Positions 15,664 to 26,501 of a stretch of DNA of 64,000 nucleotides are shown piece by piece. The DNA lies in contig NZ_LRUE01000016.1 in NCBI RefSeq assembly GCF_001550135.1, positions 147,699-211,698 of the forward strand, written 5' to 3'. Every line of letters starts with the position of its first letter. Position 1 is the first letter of the stretch. The notes beneath the pieces are model-generated. The model was given only the letters and a program-made list of their open reading frames with translations, did no database searches and was not told the origin of the DNA. The stretch is from Pseudoalteromonas shioyasakiensis (lineage in GTDB: Bacteria > Pseudomonadota > Gammaproteobacteria > Enterobacterales > Alteromonadaceae). The position numbers were made by a program, and so were the translations under genes.

Positions 15664-16962
15664 TCATATCTTTTGCCAAAACTTTAAGGTATTAAAGCCG
15701 AGGCGCTTTTTAACAAAATAAACTGCCAGTAAGTTTTGTAAGCTAATAAAAAACGCGGTGGCAGTTGCGGCACCAACTGCCCCAAACAGCTTAGTAAAAA
15801 TAGGCACACTAATTAAAACACCAAAGCCGCTAATGAGAGTAACCAAACGCATATCGCGCTCATGGCCGCTCATCATTAATAAGTAACCAACAGACCCCGT
15901 CACTACATTAACCGCTTGCCCTAAAACTAAAATCTGTAAAATAACAGCCCCTTGCTTAAATTCATTACCAAACAAGCTCATCAAAAATTCAGGAAACAGC
16001 AGCATAAATAGCACTATGGGTAATGCGCTTAAAACTAATAACCGCACCGAAAACAAAGCTGTTTTACGAATGCCATGCTCATCACCTTTGGCATGAAAAG
16101 CCGAAAATTTGGGTGCAACAACCAAATTTACCGCCATTAAAATAAACGAAGTTAAGAGTGCAATACGCTGGGCAACACTAAAAAAAGCGACCTGCTCTGC
16201 CACTAAAAATACACCAATGATGATTGGCGCACTCCACTGTACTGATTGGTTCATCATTATAATGACCCAGTTAGGCCTTGCGCTATGCCAAAGCTTTTTA
16301 GGGTCTGGCTTTTCGCCATTATTATTTAAGTTTTTAATGCTTAACCAATAAAAAAAGCTAGAAGTTACCCCCAATGATAAGCTTAAATAAAGCGCCGCAT
16401 CACTTGCTGATTTAGCCGAAAATACAACAACTGCCGTGCCACACAACATTAAGTGAGCGATGTTTTGGCACGGGATACTAGCAACAAGTTTATGTCGAGC
16501 CTGTAAGCTCATTGCCACTAAAAATACAATACTCAAACCTATTACTGCAGGGGCTATTAATTGTAAAGTATAAGTTATCTTTGGCTTATTAAATACACTT
16601 ACAGCAAGCCAAGGTGCAAGTATATAAATACTGACTGTAAATAAACTCGCTACAGGTAAAACATACTTAAGTGCGAAGTTTAATATTGCTTTCACAGTGT
16701 AGCCATTATCAGCATCAGCTGATGTAAAGCGCAACACAGTATTGTCAAAGCCAAGCCTGGCAATGCCAGCAAGCAACATAGTTAAAGCTAAACTTAAAAA
16801 AAAGTAACCGGCCTGCTCTGCCCCTAATTGCCTAGCAATAATTAAATTAAACAGAAAGGCCATACCAGCGCCTAAAACCCTAATTGTGAGGGCGATAGCA
16901 GCATTAATTGCTGTATGTCGGTGCTCAGCGTCGCGCAAAACAGCTTTAATTTTATAAAGCAT
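15664..16962 (-). CDS. wzx: Wzx-type polysaccharide flippase (MOP superfamily)
   Basis: The 432-residue protein has roughly twelve hydrophobic segments and the MOP/RfbX style: an N-terminal basic stretch, RQLGAEQAGYFFLSLALTMLLAGIARLG near residue 50, and a second half beginning with NWVIIMMNQSVQWSAPIIIG. Wzx proteins flip undecaprenyl-diphosphate-linked repeat units across the inner membrane. The gene follows wcaJ with a short gap and precedes the permease, so it probably serves the colanic-acid-like repeat unit. Another Wzx candidate at 47358 serves the second locus. Confidence 0.82.
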   Translation of the reverse strand: MLYKIKAVLRDAEHRHTAINAAIALTIRVLGAGMAFLFNLIIARQLGAEQAGYFFLSLALTMLLAGIARLGFDNTVLRFTSADADNGYTVKAILNFALKYVLPVASLFTVSIYILAPWLAVSVFNKPKITYTLQLIAPAVIGLSIVFLVAMSLQARHKLVASIPCQNIAHLMLCGTAVVVFSAKSASDAALYLSLSLGVTSSFFYWLSIKNLNNNGEKPDPKKLWHSARPNWVIIMMNQSVQWSAPIIIGVFLVAEQVAFFSVAQRIALLTSFILMAVNLVVAPKFSAFHAKGDEHGIRKTALFSVRLLVLSALPIVLFMLLFPEFLMSLFGNEFKQGAVILQILVLGQAVNVVTGSVGYLLMMSGHERDMRLVTLISGFGVLISVPIFTKLFGAVGAATATAFFISLQNLLAVYFVKKRLGFNTLKFWQKI

Positions 16963-17001
16963 TAAATTCTCGGTAAGTATGAAGAGTTTAAAAAAGGGAT
17001 T

Positions 17002-17020
17002 CCTACTAAAAATTAGTAGG
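17002..17020 (-). terminator. Hairpin at the end of wcaJ (possible terminator)
   Basis: CCTACTAA and TTAGTAGG form a perfect 8-bp stem with a 3-nt loop that includes the wcaJ stop codon. On the minus strand it is followed, after AATCCC, by six T residues. It may reduce transcription into wzx; the offset of the T-run weakens the call. Confidence 0.4.
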
Positions 17021-18404
17021 CATTTTTATTCACAAAGCCTTTGAATATAGTTAAGAACACTATTTTTAAATCAAGGAATAATGACCAATTACGAATGTAC
17101 TCTAGGTCAAACTCTATGCGTTTTTCCATTTTATCTAATGTATCTGTTTCACCGCGCCAGCCGTTTATTTGCGCCCAGCCAGTAATCCCAGGTTTTACCT
17201 TATGGCGTAGCATGTAACCTTCTACCAATTTACGGTATTCTTCGTTATGTGCAACAGCATGAGGCCTTGGCCCTACAATCGACATTTGCCCTTGCAATAC
17301 ATTAATAAACTGTGGCAGTTCATCTAAACTCGTTTTGCGAATAAACTGGCCAATTGGCGTAAAGCGCGAATCATTTTTAGTAGCTTGGGTAACTTTAGCG
17401 CCGTCTTCCATTACATTCATTGAACGGAACTTCCATACCTTAATCGGTTTGCCATCAATACCATAGCGATTCTGCTTAAAGAATACTGGCCCCTTCGAGG
17501 TAAACTTAACCGCCAAAGCTAAACCCAGTAAAACCGGCGATATCATGATTAAAATAAGCGTAGAGAGTACAATATCTTCAATGCGCTTGATGATTGCGTT
17601 ACTACCATCTAGCGGTGAATCGTAAATACTGATTGTTGGTATACCCATTATGACATCACTACGTGAGTGCAATAACTGATAAGTAAATACATCTGGCACT
17701 ATATAAACACTTGCAGTGCTATCAGCTAGTTCTTTAACCAGCCACTTACGGCGCTCATAAGCTTGGGGTGGTAATACAATGTATACACGATCTATCCCAC
17801 CTTCTTTACAATCAGCGACCAGCTTGTCCAAGTTACCTAGCACTTGAGCAGCAACTAACTGCTGCTTGGGAGTAGAGTCATCGTAGTAACCACCAAACAC
17901 CAAACCAAAGCTTGAATTAGCTACAATATTATTTGCTAATTGTTGACCTAAAGTGCCTGCACCTGCAATCACAACCGAACGAGTATTAATACCCTGAGAG
18001 CGTAGTGTTCTTAAGAATAAACGCAGCACAACACGATATACAGAAAGCGAGACTAAAACAGATATAAACCAGTAAAACTGCAAGCCTTCAGGATTTAAGT
18101 ATTGCGGGGCTAAAAAGTTAACACTTAAAAATAACAGAGCAGCACTAACAAACCAGTGTGAAATAGTTTTTTTTAGCTCTTTGTAAATAGAAAGACCACG
18201 CCATGATATATAAAGTTTGTCGAGTTCACTTGTAAAGTGAAACAGGAAAACTGCGAGTAAAGAGGCTGTTGTATGCTGAAGTAACCAAGGGATTTCTTGT
18301 AAAGCTACTGCTACCCATAAACAGCCAACAATAATAGTAATATCGAGGATCCGTTGCACGAATGCTATTACCGTTGAATTACTTTGCAAAATACCTTTAT
18401 GCAT
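17013..18404 (-). CDS. wcaJ: Undecaprenyl-phosphate glucose phosphotransferase (WcaJ family)
   Basis: WcaJ starts repeat-unit assembly by moving glucose-1-phosphate from UDP-glucose onto undecaprenyl phosphate. The 463-residue protein has four N-terminal membrane segments, a CoA-binding-like Rossmann part (VVIAGAGTLGQQLANN, about residues 141-156), a fifth hydrophobic segment and the catalytic domain with KFRSMNVMEDG, TSLDELPQFINVLQGQMSIVGPRP and KPGITGWAQINGWRGETDT. The DELPQ and GPRP motifs are those of phosphoglycosyl transferases. UDP-glucose comes from galU in the same region. A hairpin overlaps the stop codon. Confidence 0.93.
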   Translation of the reverse strand: MHKGILQSNSTVIAFVQRILDITIIVGCLWVAVALQEIPWLLQHTTASLLAVFLFHFTSELDKLYISWRGLSIYKELKKTISHWFVSAALLFLSVNFLAPQYLNPEGLQFYWFISVLVSLSVYRVVLRLFLRTLRSQGINTRSVVIAGAGTLGQQLANNIVANSSFGLVFGGYYDDSTPKQQLVAAQVLGNLDKLVADCKEGGIDRVYIVLPPQAYERRKWLVKELADSTASVYIVPDVFTYQLLHSRSDVIMGIPTISIYDSPLDGSNAIIKRIEDIVLSTLILIMISPVLLGLALAVKFTSKGPVFFKQNRYGIDGKPIKVWKFRSMNVMEDGAKVTQATKNDSRFTPIGQFIRKTSLDELPQFINVLQGQMSIVGPRPHAVAHNEEYRKLVEGYMLRHKVKPGITGWAQINGWRGETDTLDKMEKRIEFDLEYIRNWSLFLDLKIVFLTIFKGFVNKNAY

Positions 18405-18583
18405 TTATGTTTACTTCTCATTTTTATTATTACTAGGGGAAGGTTACCATCATTACACTACTGTTTGTTCATTATGGTAGCCTTTAAAGTATAATCTAAC
18501 CGTTGGTTATTGCCATTTTTACAACGTTTATTTTTACTAAACAAAGGGGATAGCAGCAAGTGTCTTGCAGCTTGCTCGAAAAA

Positions 18584-20002
18584 CTATGATGCTTGCACTG
18601 TAACTAATGCTTTATTTACAAGATCTATAGCTTTTTCGCTTGACTCAGCCTCAGCATAGCACCTTAATTCTGGTGCATTACCAGAAGGTCTTAAATGAAC
18701 TATATCACCTGATACAAGCGTAATGCGTAAACCATCAGTTAAGTCTAATTCGTAGCTTTCATCATAGCCTAATTCTAATAAAAAGCTTTGCGCATTTTGC
18801 TGTAACGCAGCAATAATTTGTAAGCTTTTCTCTCTTGCAAAGTCCTTAATACGATCACTAGCAGTAAACCGTTGTGGTAGCTTGACTAGCAACTCAGATA
18901 CATGCTTAGGTTGTGCTAACAAAATTAACGCAGGAAGCAAAGCATCTCTTGTTGGCAAAGCTTTAAGTAATTTACCACTGAATGTTATATCTGAACCTAG
19001 TAAGTAACCACCATTAGCTTCAAAGCCTGCAACTGAAGAGTATTGTTCAGCTAACTTTGAAAATTCAGCAATAACATATGGCGAGCCTATTTTAGTACGC
19101 TTGACTTGCTTAAAGCTTACTGATTTCTCAATTGCTGTATTACAACTTACAGGCGTTGCAAGGGCTTCGATATTTAATAACTGACTACATAATAACCCCA
19201 GTATATCACCACGTAACCAATTACCATTTTCATCAGCAATTAATGGTCGGTCACCATCACCGTCTGTTGAAAAAATAGCATCAAAACTGTATTCATTGGA
19301 CCAATCAAGTGCACGTTGTTTATCTTCATCTGATACAGCTTCGGTATCGATTGGTACAAATTCATCACTTCTGCCAAGGCTGATGACTTCGGCACCTAAT
19401 TTCTCAAACAGCACCTTATAGATATCACGACCAGCACTTGAATGCTCATAAATACCAACTTTTTTACCTTTGAGGGTATCAGCATTAAAAAGCGAGGTGT
19501 AACGCAGTGTGTAAGATTCACAGGCAGAAACATCTAATGGCAATTCATTTAGATGTTTTGGTAACGCTGCGAATATGGCTTTGCTGGCTAGGATAGCCTG
19601 TTCATCGGCTTTTGTGATCTCACCATCAGGGCGATAGAATTTTAAACCGTTACGATCAAATGGAATATGGCTGCCAGTAACCATGATGCAAGGCATATTA
19701 TCTTGCATTGCTTTGTAAGCAAGTGCAGGCGTTGGTATTACTCCATAAAACACTACATTTAACTTGTATTGCTTTAACGCCTCAGCACATGCCTGCGCGA
19801 TAGCATAACTACTTGGGCGGTTATCTATAGCAATCGCAACTGTATCAAAGGTGAATTCATTTTCTATTGCTGATATAAAGGCTAAAGCAAATGCCGCGTT
19901 TACATCAGGGGTAAAATCTTTTACAAGACCTCGTGCACCACTGGTACCAAATGCAATACCGCTCTTTGCTATGATTTCAGAGCAAACTAACTGGCTATCC
20001 AT
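18584..20002 (-). CDS. manB: Phosphomannomutase
   Basis: ManB interconverts mannose-6-phosphate and mannose-1-phosphate on the way to GDP-mannose. The 472-residue protein has the alpha-D-phosphohexomutase layout: the phosphoserine loop [11 protein letters not shown] (about residues 109-119; S is the phospho-acceptor), the metal loop STDGDGDRP, the sugar-binding GFEANGGYL and the C-terminal phosphate-binding [10 protein letters not shown]. The sequence TGSHIP is the variant of the mannose branch. It lies between manC and wcaJ in the GDP-fucose block. A 5-unit heptamer block separates it from manC. Confidence 0.9.
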   Translation of the reverse strand: MDSQLVCSEIIAKSGIAFGTSGARGLVKDFTPDVNAAFALAFISAIENEFTFDTVAIAIDNRPSSYAIAQACAEALKQYKLNVVFYGVIPTPALAYKAMQDNMPCIMVTGSHIPFDRNGLKFYRPDGEITKADEQAILASKAIFAALPKHLNELPLDVSACESYTLRYTSLFNADTLKGKKVGIYEHSSAGRDIYKVLFEKLGAEVISLGRSDEFVPIDTEAVSDEDKQRALDWSNEYSFDAIFSTDGDGDRPLIADENGNWLRGDILGLLCSQLLNIEALATPVSCNTAIEKSVSFKQVKRTKIGSPYVIAEFSKLAEQYSSVAGFEANGGYLLGSDITFSGKLLKALPTRDALLPALILLAQPKHVSELLVKLPQRFTASDRIKDFAREKSLQIIAALQQNAQSFLLELGYDESYELDLTDGLRITLVSGDIVHLRPSGNAPELRCYAEAESSEKAIDLVNKALVTVQAS

Positions 20003-20071
20003 AAAAAACCTATTTAATTAATTCTTTTATTAAGCATACAACTAGTACAAATTGAACTGCACTAGCTGCTA

Positions 20072-20106
20072 TTCTAACACCTAATATCTAACTTCTAATA
20101 TCTGTC
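20072..20106. repeat. Degenerate heptamer block between manC and manB
   Basis: TTCTAAC ACCTAAT ATCTAAC TTCTAAT ATCTGTC in 7-bp phase. The stretch ATATCTAACTTCTAATATCT (20 bp) is identical to part of 10186-10232, so this block looks like a copy of that array half without a perfect partner array. Confidence 0.85.
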
Positions 20107-20113
20107 TATGCGT

Positions 20114-21520
20114 TTATTTCACTCGACCATAACGGTCTTCAAAACGTACGATATCGTCTTCGCCTAAGTAAGAACCCGATTGCACTTCGATTAATTCTAA
20201 GTCAACTTTGCCTGGGTTTTCTAACGCATGAACCGCTGTAATTGGAATATAAACAGACTCATTCTCTGTTACATATTGCTCTGTATCATCAATTTGAACT
20301 TTTGCAGTACCCGATACCACAATCCAATGCTCTGCGCGGTGGTGGTGCATTTGTACCGACAACTTAGCACCTGGTTTTACGGTTATACGTTTTACTTGGA
20401 AGCGCTCACCATTATCAACTGAGTCATATTTACCCCATGGGCGATACACTTCACGATGGAAAGTAACTTCAGAACGTTCTTCTGCTTTTAGCTGGTTTAC
20501 AATCGCTTTAACTTGTTGTGATTTATCCTTATGGGCAACTAGAACGGCATCTTTCGTGTTTACAATTACTAGGTCTTCAACACCGACTGTTGCAACGAGT
20601 TTATCTTCACCAAATACAAGTGTATTTTTTGTATCTACCGCTTTGACATCACCTTTAAAGGCATTACCATTTTCATCTTGTGAAGACACTTCCCAAAGAG
20701 CAGCAAAGCCACCCACATCGCTCCAACCAGCATCCATTGGTACAACAACGGCATCTTTTGTGTGTTCCATTACGGCATAATCGATTGACTCATCAGGGCA
20801 GGCCTCAAAAGCAGCTTTATCTACGCGAATAAAGTCCATATCGCTGTTTTGTACTGCAATAGCTTTTTCGCAAGCTTCGTAGATATCAGGGCGAAATACT
20901 TTTAATTCTTCTAAATAGCGGCTTGCTTTAAATAAAAACATACCACTATTCCAGTAGTAATCACCGCTTTCAATATACTGCTTGGCTGTGTCTAAGTTTG
21001 GCTTTTCAACAAAACTGTCAACAACATAGCCATGCTCTACAGCGTCACCTCGTTTAATATACCCATAACCTGTTTCAGGGCTGTTACCTACAATACCAAA
21101 TGTAACTAGTTTATCTTGGTTTGCTAACTCTGCAGCTTTATTTACACTTGCCTGAAAAGCAGCTAAGTCTTCAATTACATGGTCTGCTGCAAGAACAAGT
21201 AATAATGGGTCTTGCTCATTTTCAATGGCTTTAAAGGCAGCCAAAGCAATAGCTGGTGCCGTGTTACGCCCTACTGGCTCTAAAAAAATACCGCTATGCT
21301 CTGCACCTAATTGGCGCACTTGCTCTGCAGCAATAAAACGATGCTCTTCATTACAAATTAACATGGCTGGTGAGTGCGCTAAGCCCGCTAAGCGGCTTAG
21401 CGTATCTTGAAGCATGGTCTGCTCGCCGTTAAGCGTTAAAAATTGTTTTGGATAGTTGCCACGTGATAACGGCCATAAGCGTGTGCCTGAACCACCCGCC
21501 ATGATTACTGGTAAAATCAT
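20114..21520 (-). CDS. manC: Mannose-1-phosphate guanylyltransferase / mannose-6-phosphate isomerase
   Basis: The 468-residue bifunctional enzyme makes GDP-mannose and isomerises fructose-6-phosphate. The N-terminal pyrophosphorylase opens [37 protein letters not shown] is the sugar-nucleotide loop. The C-terminal cupin begins around residue 345 with [41 protein letters not shown] split between strands, including the zinc-binding histidines. It lies upstream of manB and downstream of gmm, in the same direction, as in colanic acid loci. Confidence 0.94.
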   Translation of the reverse strand: MILPVIMAGGSGTRLWPLSRGNYPKQFLTLNGEQTMLQDTLSRLAGLAHSPAMLICNEEHRFIAAEQVRQLGAEHSGIFLEPVGRNTAPAIALAAFKAIENEQDPLLLVLAADHVIEDLAAFQASVNKAAELANQDKLVTFGIVGNSPETGYGYIKRGDAVEHGYVVDSFVEKPNLDTAKQYIESGDYYWNSGMFLFKASRYLEELKVFRPDIYEACEKAIAVQNSDMDFIRVDKAAFEACPDESIDYAVMEHTKDAVVVPMDAGWSDVGGFAALWEVSSQDENGNAFKGDVKAVDTKNTLVFGEDKLVATVGVEDLVIVNTKDAVLVAHKDKSQQVKAIVNQLKAEERSEVTFHREVYRPWGKYDSVDNGERFQVKRITVKPGAKLSVQMHHHRAEHWIVVSGTAKVQIDDTEQYVTENESVYIPITAVHALENPGKVDLELIEVQSGSYLGEDDIVRFEDRYGRVK

Positions 21521-21535
21521 AAAAATTCCCTGTGT

Positions 21536-22003
21536 TTATTTTGTTAATGCTTCAAAATACCATTTTGTATGCTTGTGGACCGCAGGCGATTTGAGTAATT
21601 CATCAAAACCAAACCATTTATATGCTGCATGCTGCTCGTTTAATGGTAATGCATCAAGCTGTTGCTTTGTAAGTTTTAATACATAAGCAATTGCGACATA
21701 GTGTGTTTTTATTTTATCGTTAAATACACAATCATCATAAAAGTGGTCATAAGGGCCGAGCAGCTCAGCCGTTGATAACTCAAGTTCGATACCCAGCTCA
21801 TTAAAAGTTAGCCTTTCAAAAGCATTAGACAGTGACTCATTTTTTAAAATACGACCACCTGGAACAAACCAAAAACCTTCTGCGGGGCGGTTTAACCTTT
21901 GCCCAAGTAACGCTTCATTATTTTCGTTAAGTACAACAAGGTCTATAGATACCAGAGGGGTACTGTCGATGACGGTTTCAAACGTTCTTTGCTCTAAAAA
22001 CAT
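21536..22003 (-). CDS. gmm: GDP-mannose mannosyl hydrolase (Nudix)
   Basis: The 155-residue Nudix protein matches Gmm/WcaH: LVVLNENNEALLGQRLNRPAEGFWFVPGGRI leads into a Nudix box (GGRILKNESLSNAFERLTFNELGIEL, in part), with the unusual R in place of a Nudix glutamate-rich core that is characteristic of GDP-mannose hydrolases. It splits GDP-mannose to GDP and mannose and may set the GDP-mannose/GDP-fucose balance. It is one base from fcl and 15 bp from manC, so it is surely in the same transcript. Confidence 0.88.
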   Translation of the reverse strand: MFLEQRTFETVIDSTPLVSIDLVVLNENNEALLGQRLNRPAEGFWFVPGGRILKNESLSNAFERLTFNELGIELELSTAELLGPYDHFYDDCVFNDKIKTHYVAIAYVLKLTKQQLDALPLNEQHAAYKWFGFDELLKSPAVHKHTKWYFEALTK

Positions 22004-22004
22004 A

Positions 22005-22970
22005 CTATTTTCTAAAGTTGTCTTGGTTGGCTAAAAACCACTCATACGTCTGCGCTAAACCACCTTCAAGGCTGATTTCATATTGCCAACCTAAAGACTT
22101 TAATCTAGAGACATCCATAAGCTTACGAGGGGCACCATCTGGTTTTGAAGTATCAAACTCAATTTTGCCTTTAAAACCAACTACCTTAGCTACAGTTTCG
22201 ACTAACTCACGAATAGTACAATCGACACCTGTACCCACATTAATATGGCTAAGCATCTCTTGTGTATTTGAGTTATAAACATCATTACTAAGGTTCATAA
22301 CATGTATCGAAGCCGCAGCCATATCATCAACGTGTAAAAATTCACGCATAGGCTTACCTGACCCCCAAGCAATAACCTTGTCATCACCAGCTAATTTAGC
22401 CTCGTGGAAGCGTCTTAGTAATGCAGGTATTACATGAGAGTTTTCTGGATGAAAGTTATCATTTTCACCATATAAATTTGTTGGCATCACTGAGCGATAA
22501 TTTCGCCCATATTGACGGTTATATGATTCACACATTTTAATGCCGGCAATTTTAGCAATTGCGTAAGGTTCATTTGTTGGCTCTAATGTACCTGTTAACA
22601 AGGCACTTTCTTGCATTGGTTGCTCAGCTAATTTAGGGTAAATACATGAAGAACCTAAAAAAAGCAAGTCATTTACCCCAGCTAAATGAGCACTATGAAT
22701 AATATTATTTTGAATCATCAAGTTCTCATATATAAACTCTGCAGGGTAAGTATTATTAGCAATAATTCCCCCAACTTTAGCCGCAGCTAAATACACTTGA
22801 TCAATATCATTCGATTCAAAAAAATTAGCAACTGCACTTTGGTCCAAAAGGTTTAACTCTGAGCGAGAGCGAGTGATAACTGTCACTTCAGGTTGCTTTT
22901 GTAATTGCCTAACAATAGCACTACCGACCATTCCGTTATGACCAGCGACAAAAATAGTTTTAGCTTGCAT
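22005..22970 (-). CDS. fcl: GDP-L-fucose synthase
   Basis: Fcl epimerises and reduces GDP-4-keto-6-deoxymannose to GDP-L-fucose using NADPH. The 321-residue protein from [19 protein letters not shown] has the GxxGxxG nucleotide loop, the catalytic [16 protein letters not shown] and [14 protein letters not shown] (Y-x3-K) motifs, and the length of the E. coli enzyme. I prefer the ATG at 22970 over the one 12 bp earlier because GGAAAG lies at the right distance. It is separated from gmd by a hairpin with terminator character (22988-23008). Confidence 0.93.
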   Translation of the reverse strand: MQAKTIFVAGHNGMVGSAIVRQLQKQPEVTVITRSRSELNLLDQSAVANFFESNDIDQVYLAAAKVGGIIANNTYPAEFIYENLMIQNNIIHSAHLAGVNDLLFLGSSCIYPKLAEQPMQESALLTGTLEPTNEPYAIAKIAGIKMCESYNRQYGRNYRSVMPTNLYGENDNFHPENSHVIPALLRRFHEAKLAGDDKVIAWGSGKPMREFLHVDDMAAASIHVMNLSNDVYNSNTQEMLSHINVGTGVDCTIRELVETVAKVVGFKGKIEFDTSKPDGAPRKLMDVSRLKSLGWQYEISLEGGLAQTYEWFLANQDNFRK

Positions 22971-22987
22971 TGTTCTTTCCATAATAA

Positions 22988-23008
22988 AACCCAGCTTTGC
23001 GCTGGGTT
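22988..23008 (-). terminator. Intra-operon hairpin between gmd and fcl
   Basis: AACCCAGC and GCTGGGTT form a perfect 8-bp stem with a 5-nt loop, followed on the minus strand by TTATTAT. It sits just after the gmd stop and just before the fcl start, where partial termination would lower fcl relative to gmd. In an RfaH-controlled operon such sites can be overridden. Confidence 0.5.
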
Positions 23009-23036
23009 AATAAGTTTATAACTAAAAGTCCTGTAG

Positions 23037-24155
23037 TTACTCTACAGAAACACTAATGTCATAACCGTGCGACTTTAAAATTGCATGTTGCTTCGCTTTA
23101 GCTAAGTCATTTTGCACCATTTCAGCACACATTTCTTCTACAGTGATTTCAGGTACCCAACCTAACTTTTGTTTCGCTTTTGTTGGGTCGCCAAGTAGCG
23201 TTTCTACCTCAGCAGGGCGGAAGTAACGAGGGTCTACGCGAACAATTACATCACCTACACTTAGAGCCTCAGCATTATCACCCTCAATAGCAGCGACAGT
23301 GGCAATTTCGTCAATACCTTCACCACTAAACTCTAAAGTAATACCAAGCTCTTTAGCAGAAAGTGTTACAAACTCGCGTACAGAAATTTGCTTACCGGTT
23401 GCAATAACAAAATCTTCAGGTGTATCTTGTTGAAGCATCATCCACTGCATACGCACGTAGTCTTTAGCGTGACCCCAGTCACGTAGTGCATCCATATTAC
23501 CTAGGTATAAGCATTTTTCTAAACCTTGCGAAATATTAGCTAAGCCACGGGTAATCTTACGTGTAACGAATGTTTCACCACGGCGAGGTGATTCATGGTT
23601 AAATAAAATACCGTTACATGCATACATACCATATGATTCACGATAGTTAACTGCTATCCAATAAGCATACATTTTAGCTACAGCATAAGGTGAGCGAGGG
23701 TGAAAAGGTGTTGTTTCTTTTTGCGGGATCTCTTGTACTTCGCCATAGAGCTCAGAAGTCGATGCTTGATAAAACTTAGTTTTCTTTTCTAAACCTAAAA
23801 AACGAATTGCTTCTAAAAGACGTAATGTACCAATAGCATCAACATCAGCGGTATATTCAGGGGCTTCAAACGATACAGCAACATGGCTTTGCGCACCTAA
23901 GTTATAAACTTCATCTGGCTGAACCTCTTTTAAAATGCGGGTCAGGTTTGATGTATCTGTTAAATCACCATAGTGCAAAAAGAATTTAGGGTTATCTTCG
24001 TGGATATCTTGATAGATATGATCTACACGTTCTGTATTAAAACTCGATGCACGACGTTTAATACCATGTACTTCGTAGCCTTTTTCTAACAAAAACTCCG
24101 CTAAATATGATCCATCTTGTCCTGTTACACCCGTTATTAAGGCTACTTTAGTCAT
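23037..24155 (-). CDS. gmd: GDP-mannose 4,6-dehydratase
   Basis: Gmd converts GDP-mannose to GDP-4-keto-6-deoxymannose, the first committed step to GDP-fucose. The 372-residue protein opens [24 protein letters not shown] (NADP loop), has STSELYGEV and [11 protein letters not shown] (catalytic T/E and Y-x3-K) and [17 protein letters not shown], all hallmark Gmd stretches. It overlaps the upstream glycosyltransferase gene by 8 bp and is followed by fcl. Confidence 0.97.
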   Translation of the reverse strand: MTKVALITGVTGQDGSYLAEFLLEKGYEVHGIKRRASSFNTERVDHIYQDIHEDNPKFFLHYGDLTDTSNLTRILKEVQPDEVYNLGAQSHVAVSFEAPEYTADVDAIGTLRLLEAIRFLGLEKKTKFYQASTSELYGEVQEIPQKETTPFHPRSPYAVAKMYAYWIAVNYRESYGMYACNGILFNHESPRRGETFVTRKITRGLANISQGLEKCLYLGNMDALRDWGHAKDYVRMQWMMLQQDTPEDFVIATGKQISVREFVTLSAKELGITLEFSGEGIDEIATVAAIEGDNAEALSVGDVIVRVDPRYFRPAEVETLLGDPTKAKQKLGWVPEITVEEMCAEMVQNDLAKAKQHAILKSHGYDISVSVE

Positions 24156-25398
24156 TATCTTTTCCTTTTACTAACTTATCTATATCGCTTACAAAGCGTT
24201 CAATTATATTATTAATATCTAAATTTTTGAGCGCATAATTGCGCGCAATCATATTTGGTTTACTAGTATCTGTTGCGAATACAGCTTTTAAACCCGCAAT
24301 AAAGTCTTTTGTATTTTCGGGTTCAACCCTTGTATATATCCCAGAGTTTGCTTGCTCAATTTTTCCAAGCTCTGTAGATTCTTCGGCTGTTACTAGTGCA
24401 TGCCCTCCAGCTGATAATATATTGGTTAGTTTTGAAGGTAATACTGCATCTGCAGCTCCCTTCTTTTGTACAACCAAATGAACATCAGCCATAGACAACA
24501 TCGCAGGAACATCCTCCCAGTCTTGAAGAGGTTTAAAATATACATTATCTAAATTGCTAGCTTTAGCGAGCCTTTTTAGAATATCAACATAAGCACCAGC
24601 ACCAACAAAAACAAACTTTACATTTTTATCACCTTCAAAGCTTTTAGCTGCCTCTATCACAATTTCAAGGCCTTGTTTTTGGCCAATGTTACCTGCATAA
24701 AGTACAACTTTGTCTGTTTCTGCAAACCCCCACTCTTTCCGTAAAGCAGAACCATCTGTATCAGGTGTTACAAAACTGGTATCAGCCCAATTAGGGAAAA
24801 AAAGTAACTTAGACTTATCGACTCCTTTTCGCTCAGCGTTTTCAAGCATACTGTAAGAAATACTAGAGACTACATCAAACTTTTTCATTAGCCAAGATTC
24901 AGTTCGCCTTACGATTTTTGTAATCTTTCCCTCACTAACCATACCAAGACCAAACATAGCATCTACTTCAAAATCTTGAATATGCAATATAGTTTTCACA
25001 CCAAACAGTTTTGAAAATAGCAATGTCGCTGGCGCACAAAACAAAGTCGGCTGTACTAAAAAAATTACATCTGGCTTATTTTTGATAAACTTAATTAGTA
25101 AAGCAATGCTAGATGAAACTGAAAATGTACTTAGGTGTAAAAGTCGCTTGAATGTAGTAACCTTTGAAGGGACATACAAAGGACTTCTAATTACTTTAAC
25201 CTCATTTATGTTTTCAGATTTGTATAAAAAACTACTGTAGCTGTGCTCAACTTCCCAATTAGGATAATATGGAGGAGCAACTAAGGCTGTAACACTATAA
25301 CCATAAATATCACTTATGGCTTCACACATTTCCCCATTATACTTTCCTATACCAGTCTTTTCTGGAGCATAATTTAAACTATATAAAAATAAGTTCAT
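24148..25398 (-). CDS. WcaI-like glycosyltransferase (GT4)
   Basis: The 416-residue GT-B protein begins [25 protein letters not shown], the opening of WcaI/WbuB-like enzymes, and has the donor half [21 protein letters not shown] and [29 protein letters not shown]. WcaI adds a sugar (fucose in the usual proposal) early in colanic acid repeat-unit assembly. Its gene overlaps gmd by 8 bp and the upstream glycosyltransferase gene by 4 bp, so it is tightly coupled. The acceptor and linkage are not readable from sequence. Confidence 0.82.
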   Translation of the reverse strand: MNLFLYSLNYAPEKTGIGKYNGEMCEAISDIYGYSVTALVAPPYYPNWEVEHSYSSFLYKSENINEVKVIRSPLYVPSKVTTFKRLLHLSTFSVSSSIALLIKFIKNKPDVIFLVQPTLFCAPATLLFSKLFGVKTILHIQDFEVDAMFGLGMVSEGKITKIVRRTESWLMKKFDVVSSISYSMLENAERKGVDKSKLLFFPNWADTSFVTPDTDGSALRKEWGFAETDKVVLYAGNIGQKQGLEIVIEAAKSFEGDKNVKFVFVGAGAYVDILKRLAKASNLDNVYFKPLQDWEDVPAMLSMADVHLVVQKKGAADAVLPSKLTNILSAGGHALVTAEESTELGKIEQANSGIYTRVEPENTKDFIAGLKAVFATDTSKPNMIARNYALKNLDINNIIERFVSDIDKLVKGKDND

Positions 25399-26501
25399 TT
25401 TTCGGACATCCTATTTAAAACTTTCAAAACATTGTTGCCGAAAGCATCTTCGGTATAGGACTCACTGACATCATAAGCAGCTTCAATAATACTTGAATAT
25501 AAATCAGGCTCTTTTAGAACTTTCTGTATTAAGGTAACCCCTGATTCCAATTGCATATTTTTTTCTAAAAACAAACCTGTCTTTTTATTAACTATTAAGT
25601 CTTGTATACCACCTATATTATTTGTAACTACAAGTAACCGACTAATCATTGCTTCGAGTAAAACTAAAGGTAACCCTTCCTGTTTATAAAGGGTTGGAAA
25701 AAGTAGAATATCTGACTCGTTATAAAGCTCGTACTTGTCGACACCACTTACCACTCCTAGATACTCTATAGGCTCACCCTCTATCAGATCTTGTAATTTT
25801 AAAATAACTTCATCAGATCCATTCCCTGCAATTTTTAACTCAACATCAGAACCTAATATTTTAAGTTTTTTTGTAATTTCAATTGCTGTTTTATAACCTT
25901 TAGCCTCTATCAGATTACTTAAATAAAGCAATCGAATTTTTCGATTTCTTAGCGTTGGAGTTTCTCTATAATTCCTAAGCAGGTATTCATGCAGTTCATT
26001 TGAGAAGAAATTACCTACAACAAAAGAATTTTTTATTTTAAATTTTGATGAATACTGACGCTGCAAGGTATTGGACAAAAAAATATGAGCATCAACATTC
26101 CTGAAAAAATAATCTACCAAAGCTTTAAAATAAGGCTTGTAAGTATCATATTCATTAATTACACGTGAACCATGATAGTGAGCAACAACTTTAGCTTTGA
26201 AAAGTTTGCACATGACTAAAGCAATCAGAAATCTAATTAAACCTAGCCTACTGAGGCCTGGTGTCATATAGACAGTAGCATTGCGCTCCAACGAACATAG
26301 CAATTGAAAATACAAACCAAGCATTTGAAAAAGCTTCTTAAAACCAAAACCGCCAGTTTTATCGGGACCACTAGCTAAGTTACTATCAATAAACGCACAA
26401 CTCTGATAGGTCGTTTTAATACGCTCTTTGATAACTTTATTGCAGTTTAGCTCACCACAAAGCTGCCCACTTAAGGTACCTATGAAAACCATCTCAGTCA
26501 T
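25395..26501 (-). CDS. Glycosyltransferase, GT4 family
   Basis: The 368-residue protein has GT-B character: an N-terminal half with VVAHYHGSRVINEYDTYK and a C-terminal half with IRLLYLSNLIEAKGYKTAIEI and SDILLFPTLYKQEGLPLVLLEAMISRLLVV, the E-x7-E type motif of retaining GT4 enzymes. It probably adds one sugar of the sulfated repeat unit at the cytoplasmic face. It overlaps wcaI-like by 4 bp and follows the GT2 gene without a gap. Confidence 0.8.
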   Translation of the reverse strand: MTEMVFIGTLSGQLCGELNCNKVIKERIKTTYQSCAFIDSNLASGPDKTGGFGFKKLFQMLGLYFQLLCSLERNATVYMTPGLSRLGLIRFLIALVMCKLFKAKVVAHYHGSRVINEYDTYKPYFKALVDYFFRNVDAHIFLSNTLQRQYSSKFKIKNSFVVGNFFSNELHEYLLRNYRETPTLRNRKIRLLYLSNLIEAKGYKTAIEITKKLKILGSDVELKIAGNGSDEVILKLQDLIEGEPIEYLGVVSGVDKYELYNESDILLFPTLYKQEGLPLVLLEAMISRLLVVTNNIGGIQDLIVNKKTGLFLEKNMQLESGVTLIQKVLKEPDLYSSIIEAAYDVSESYTEDAFGNNVLKVLNRMSEK

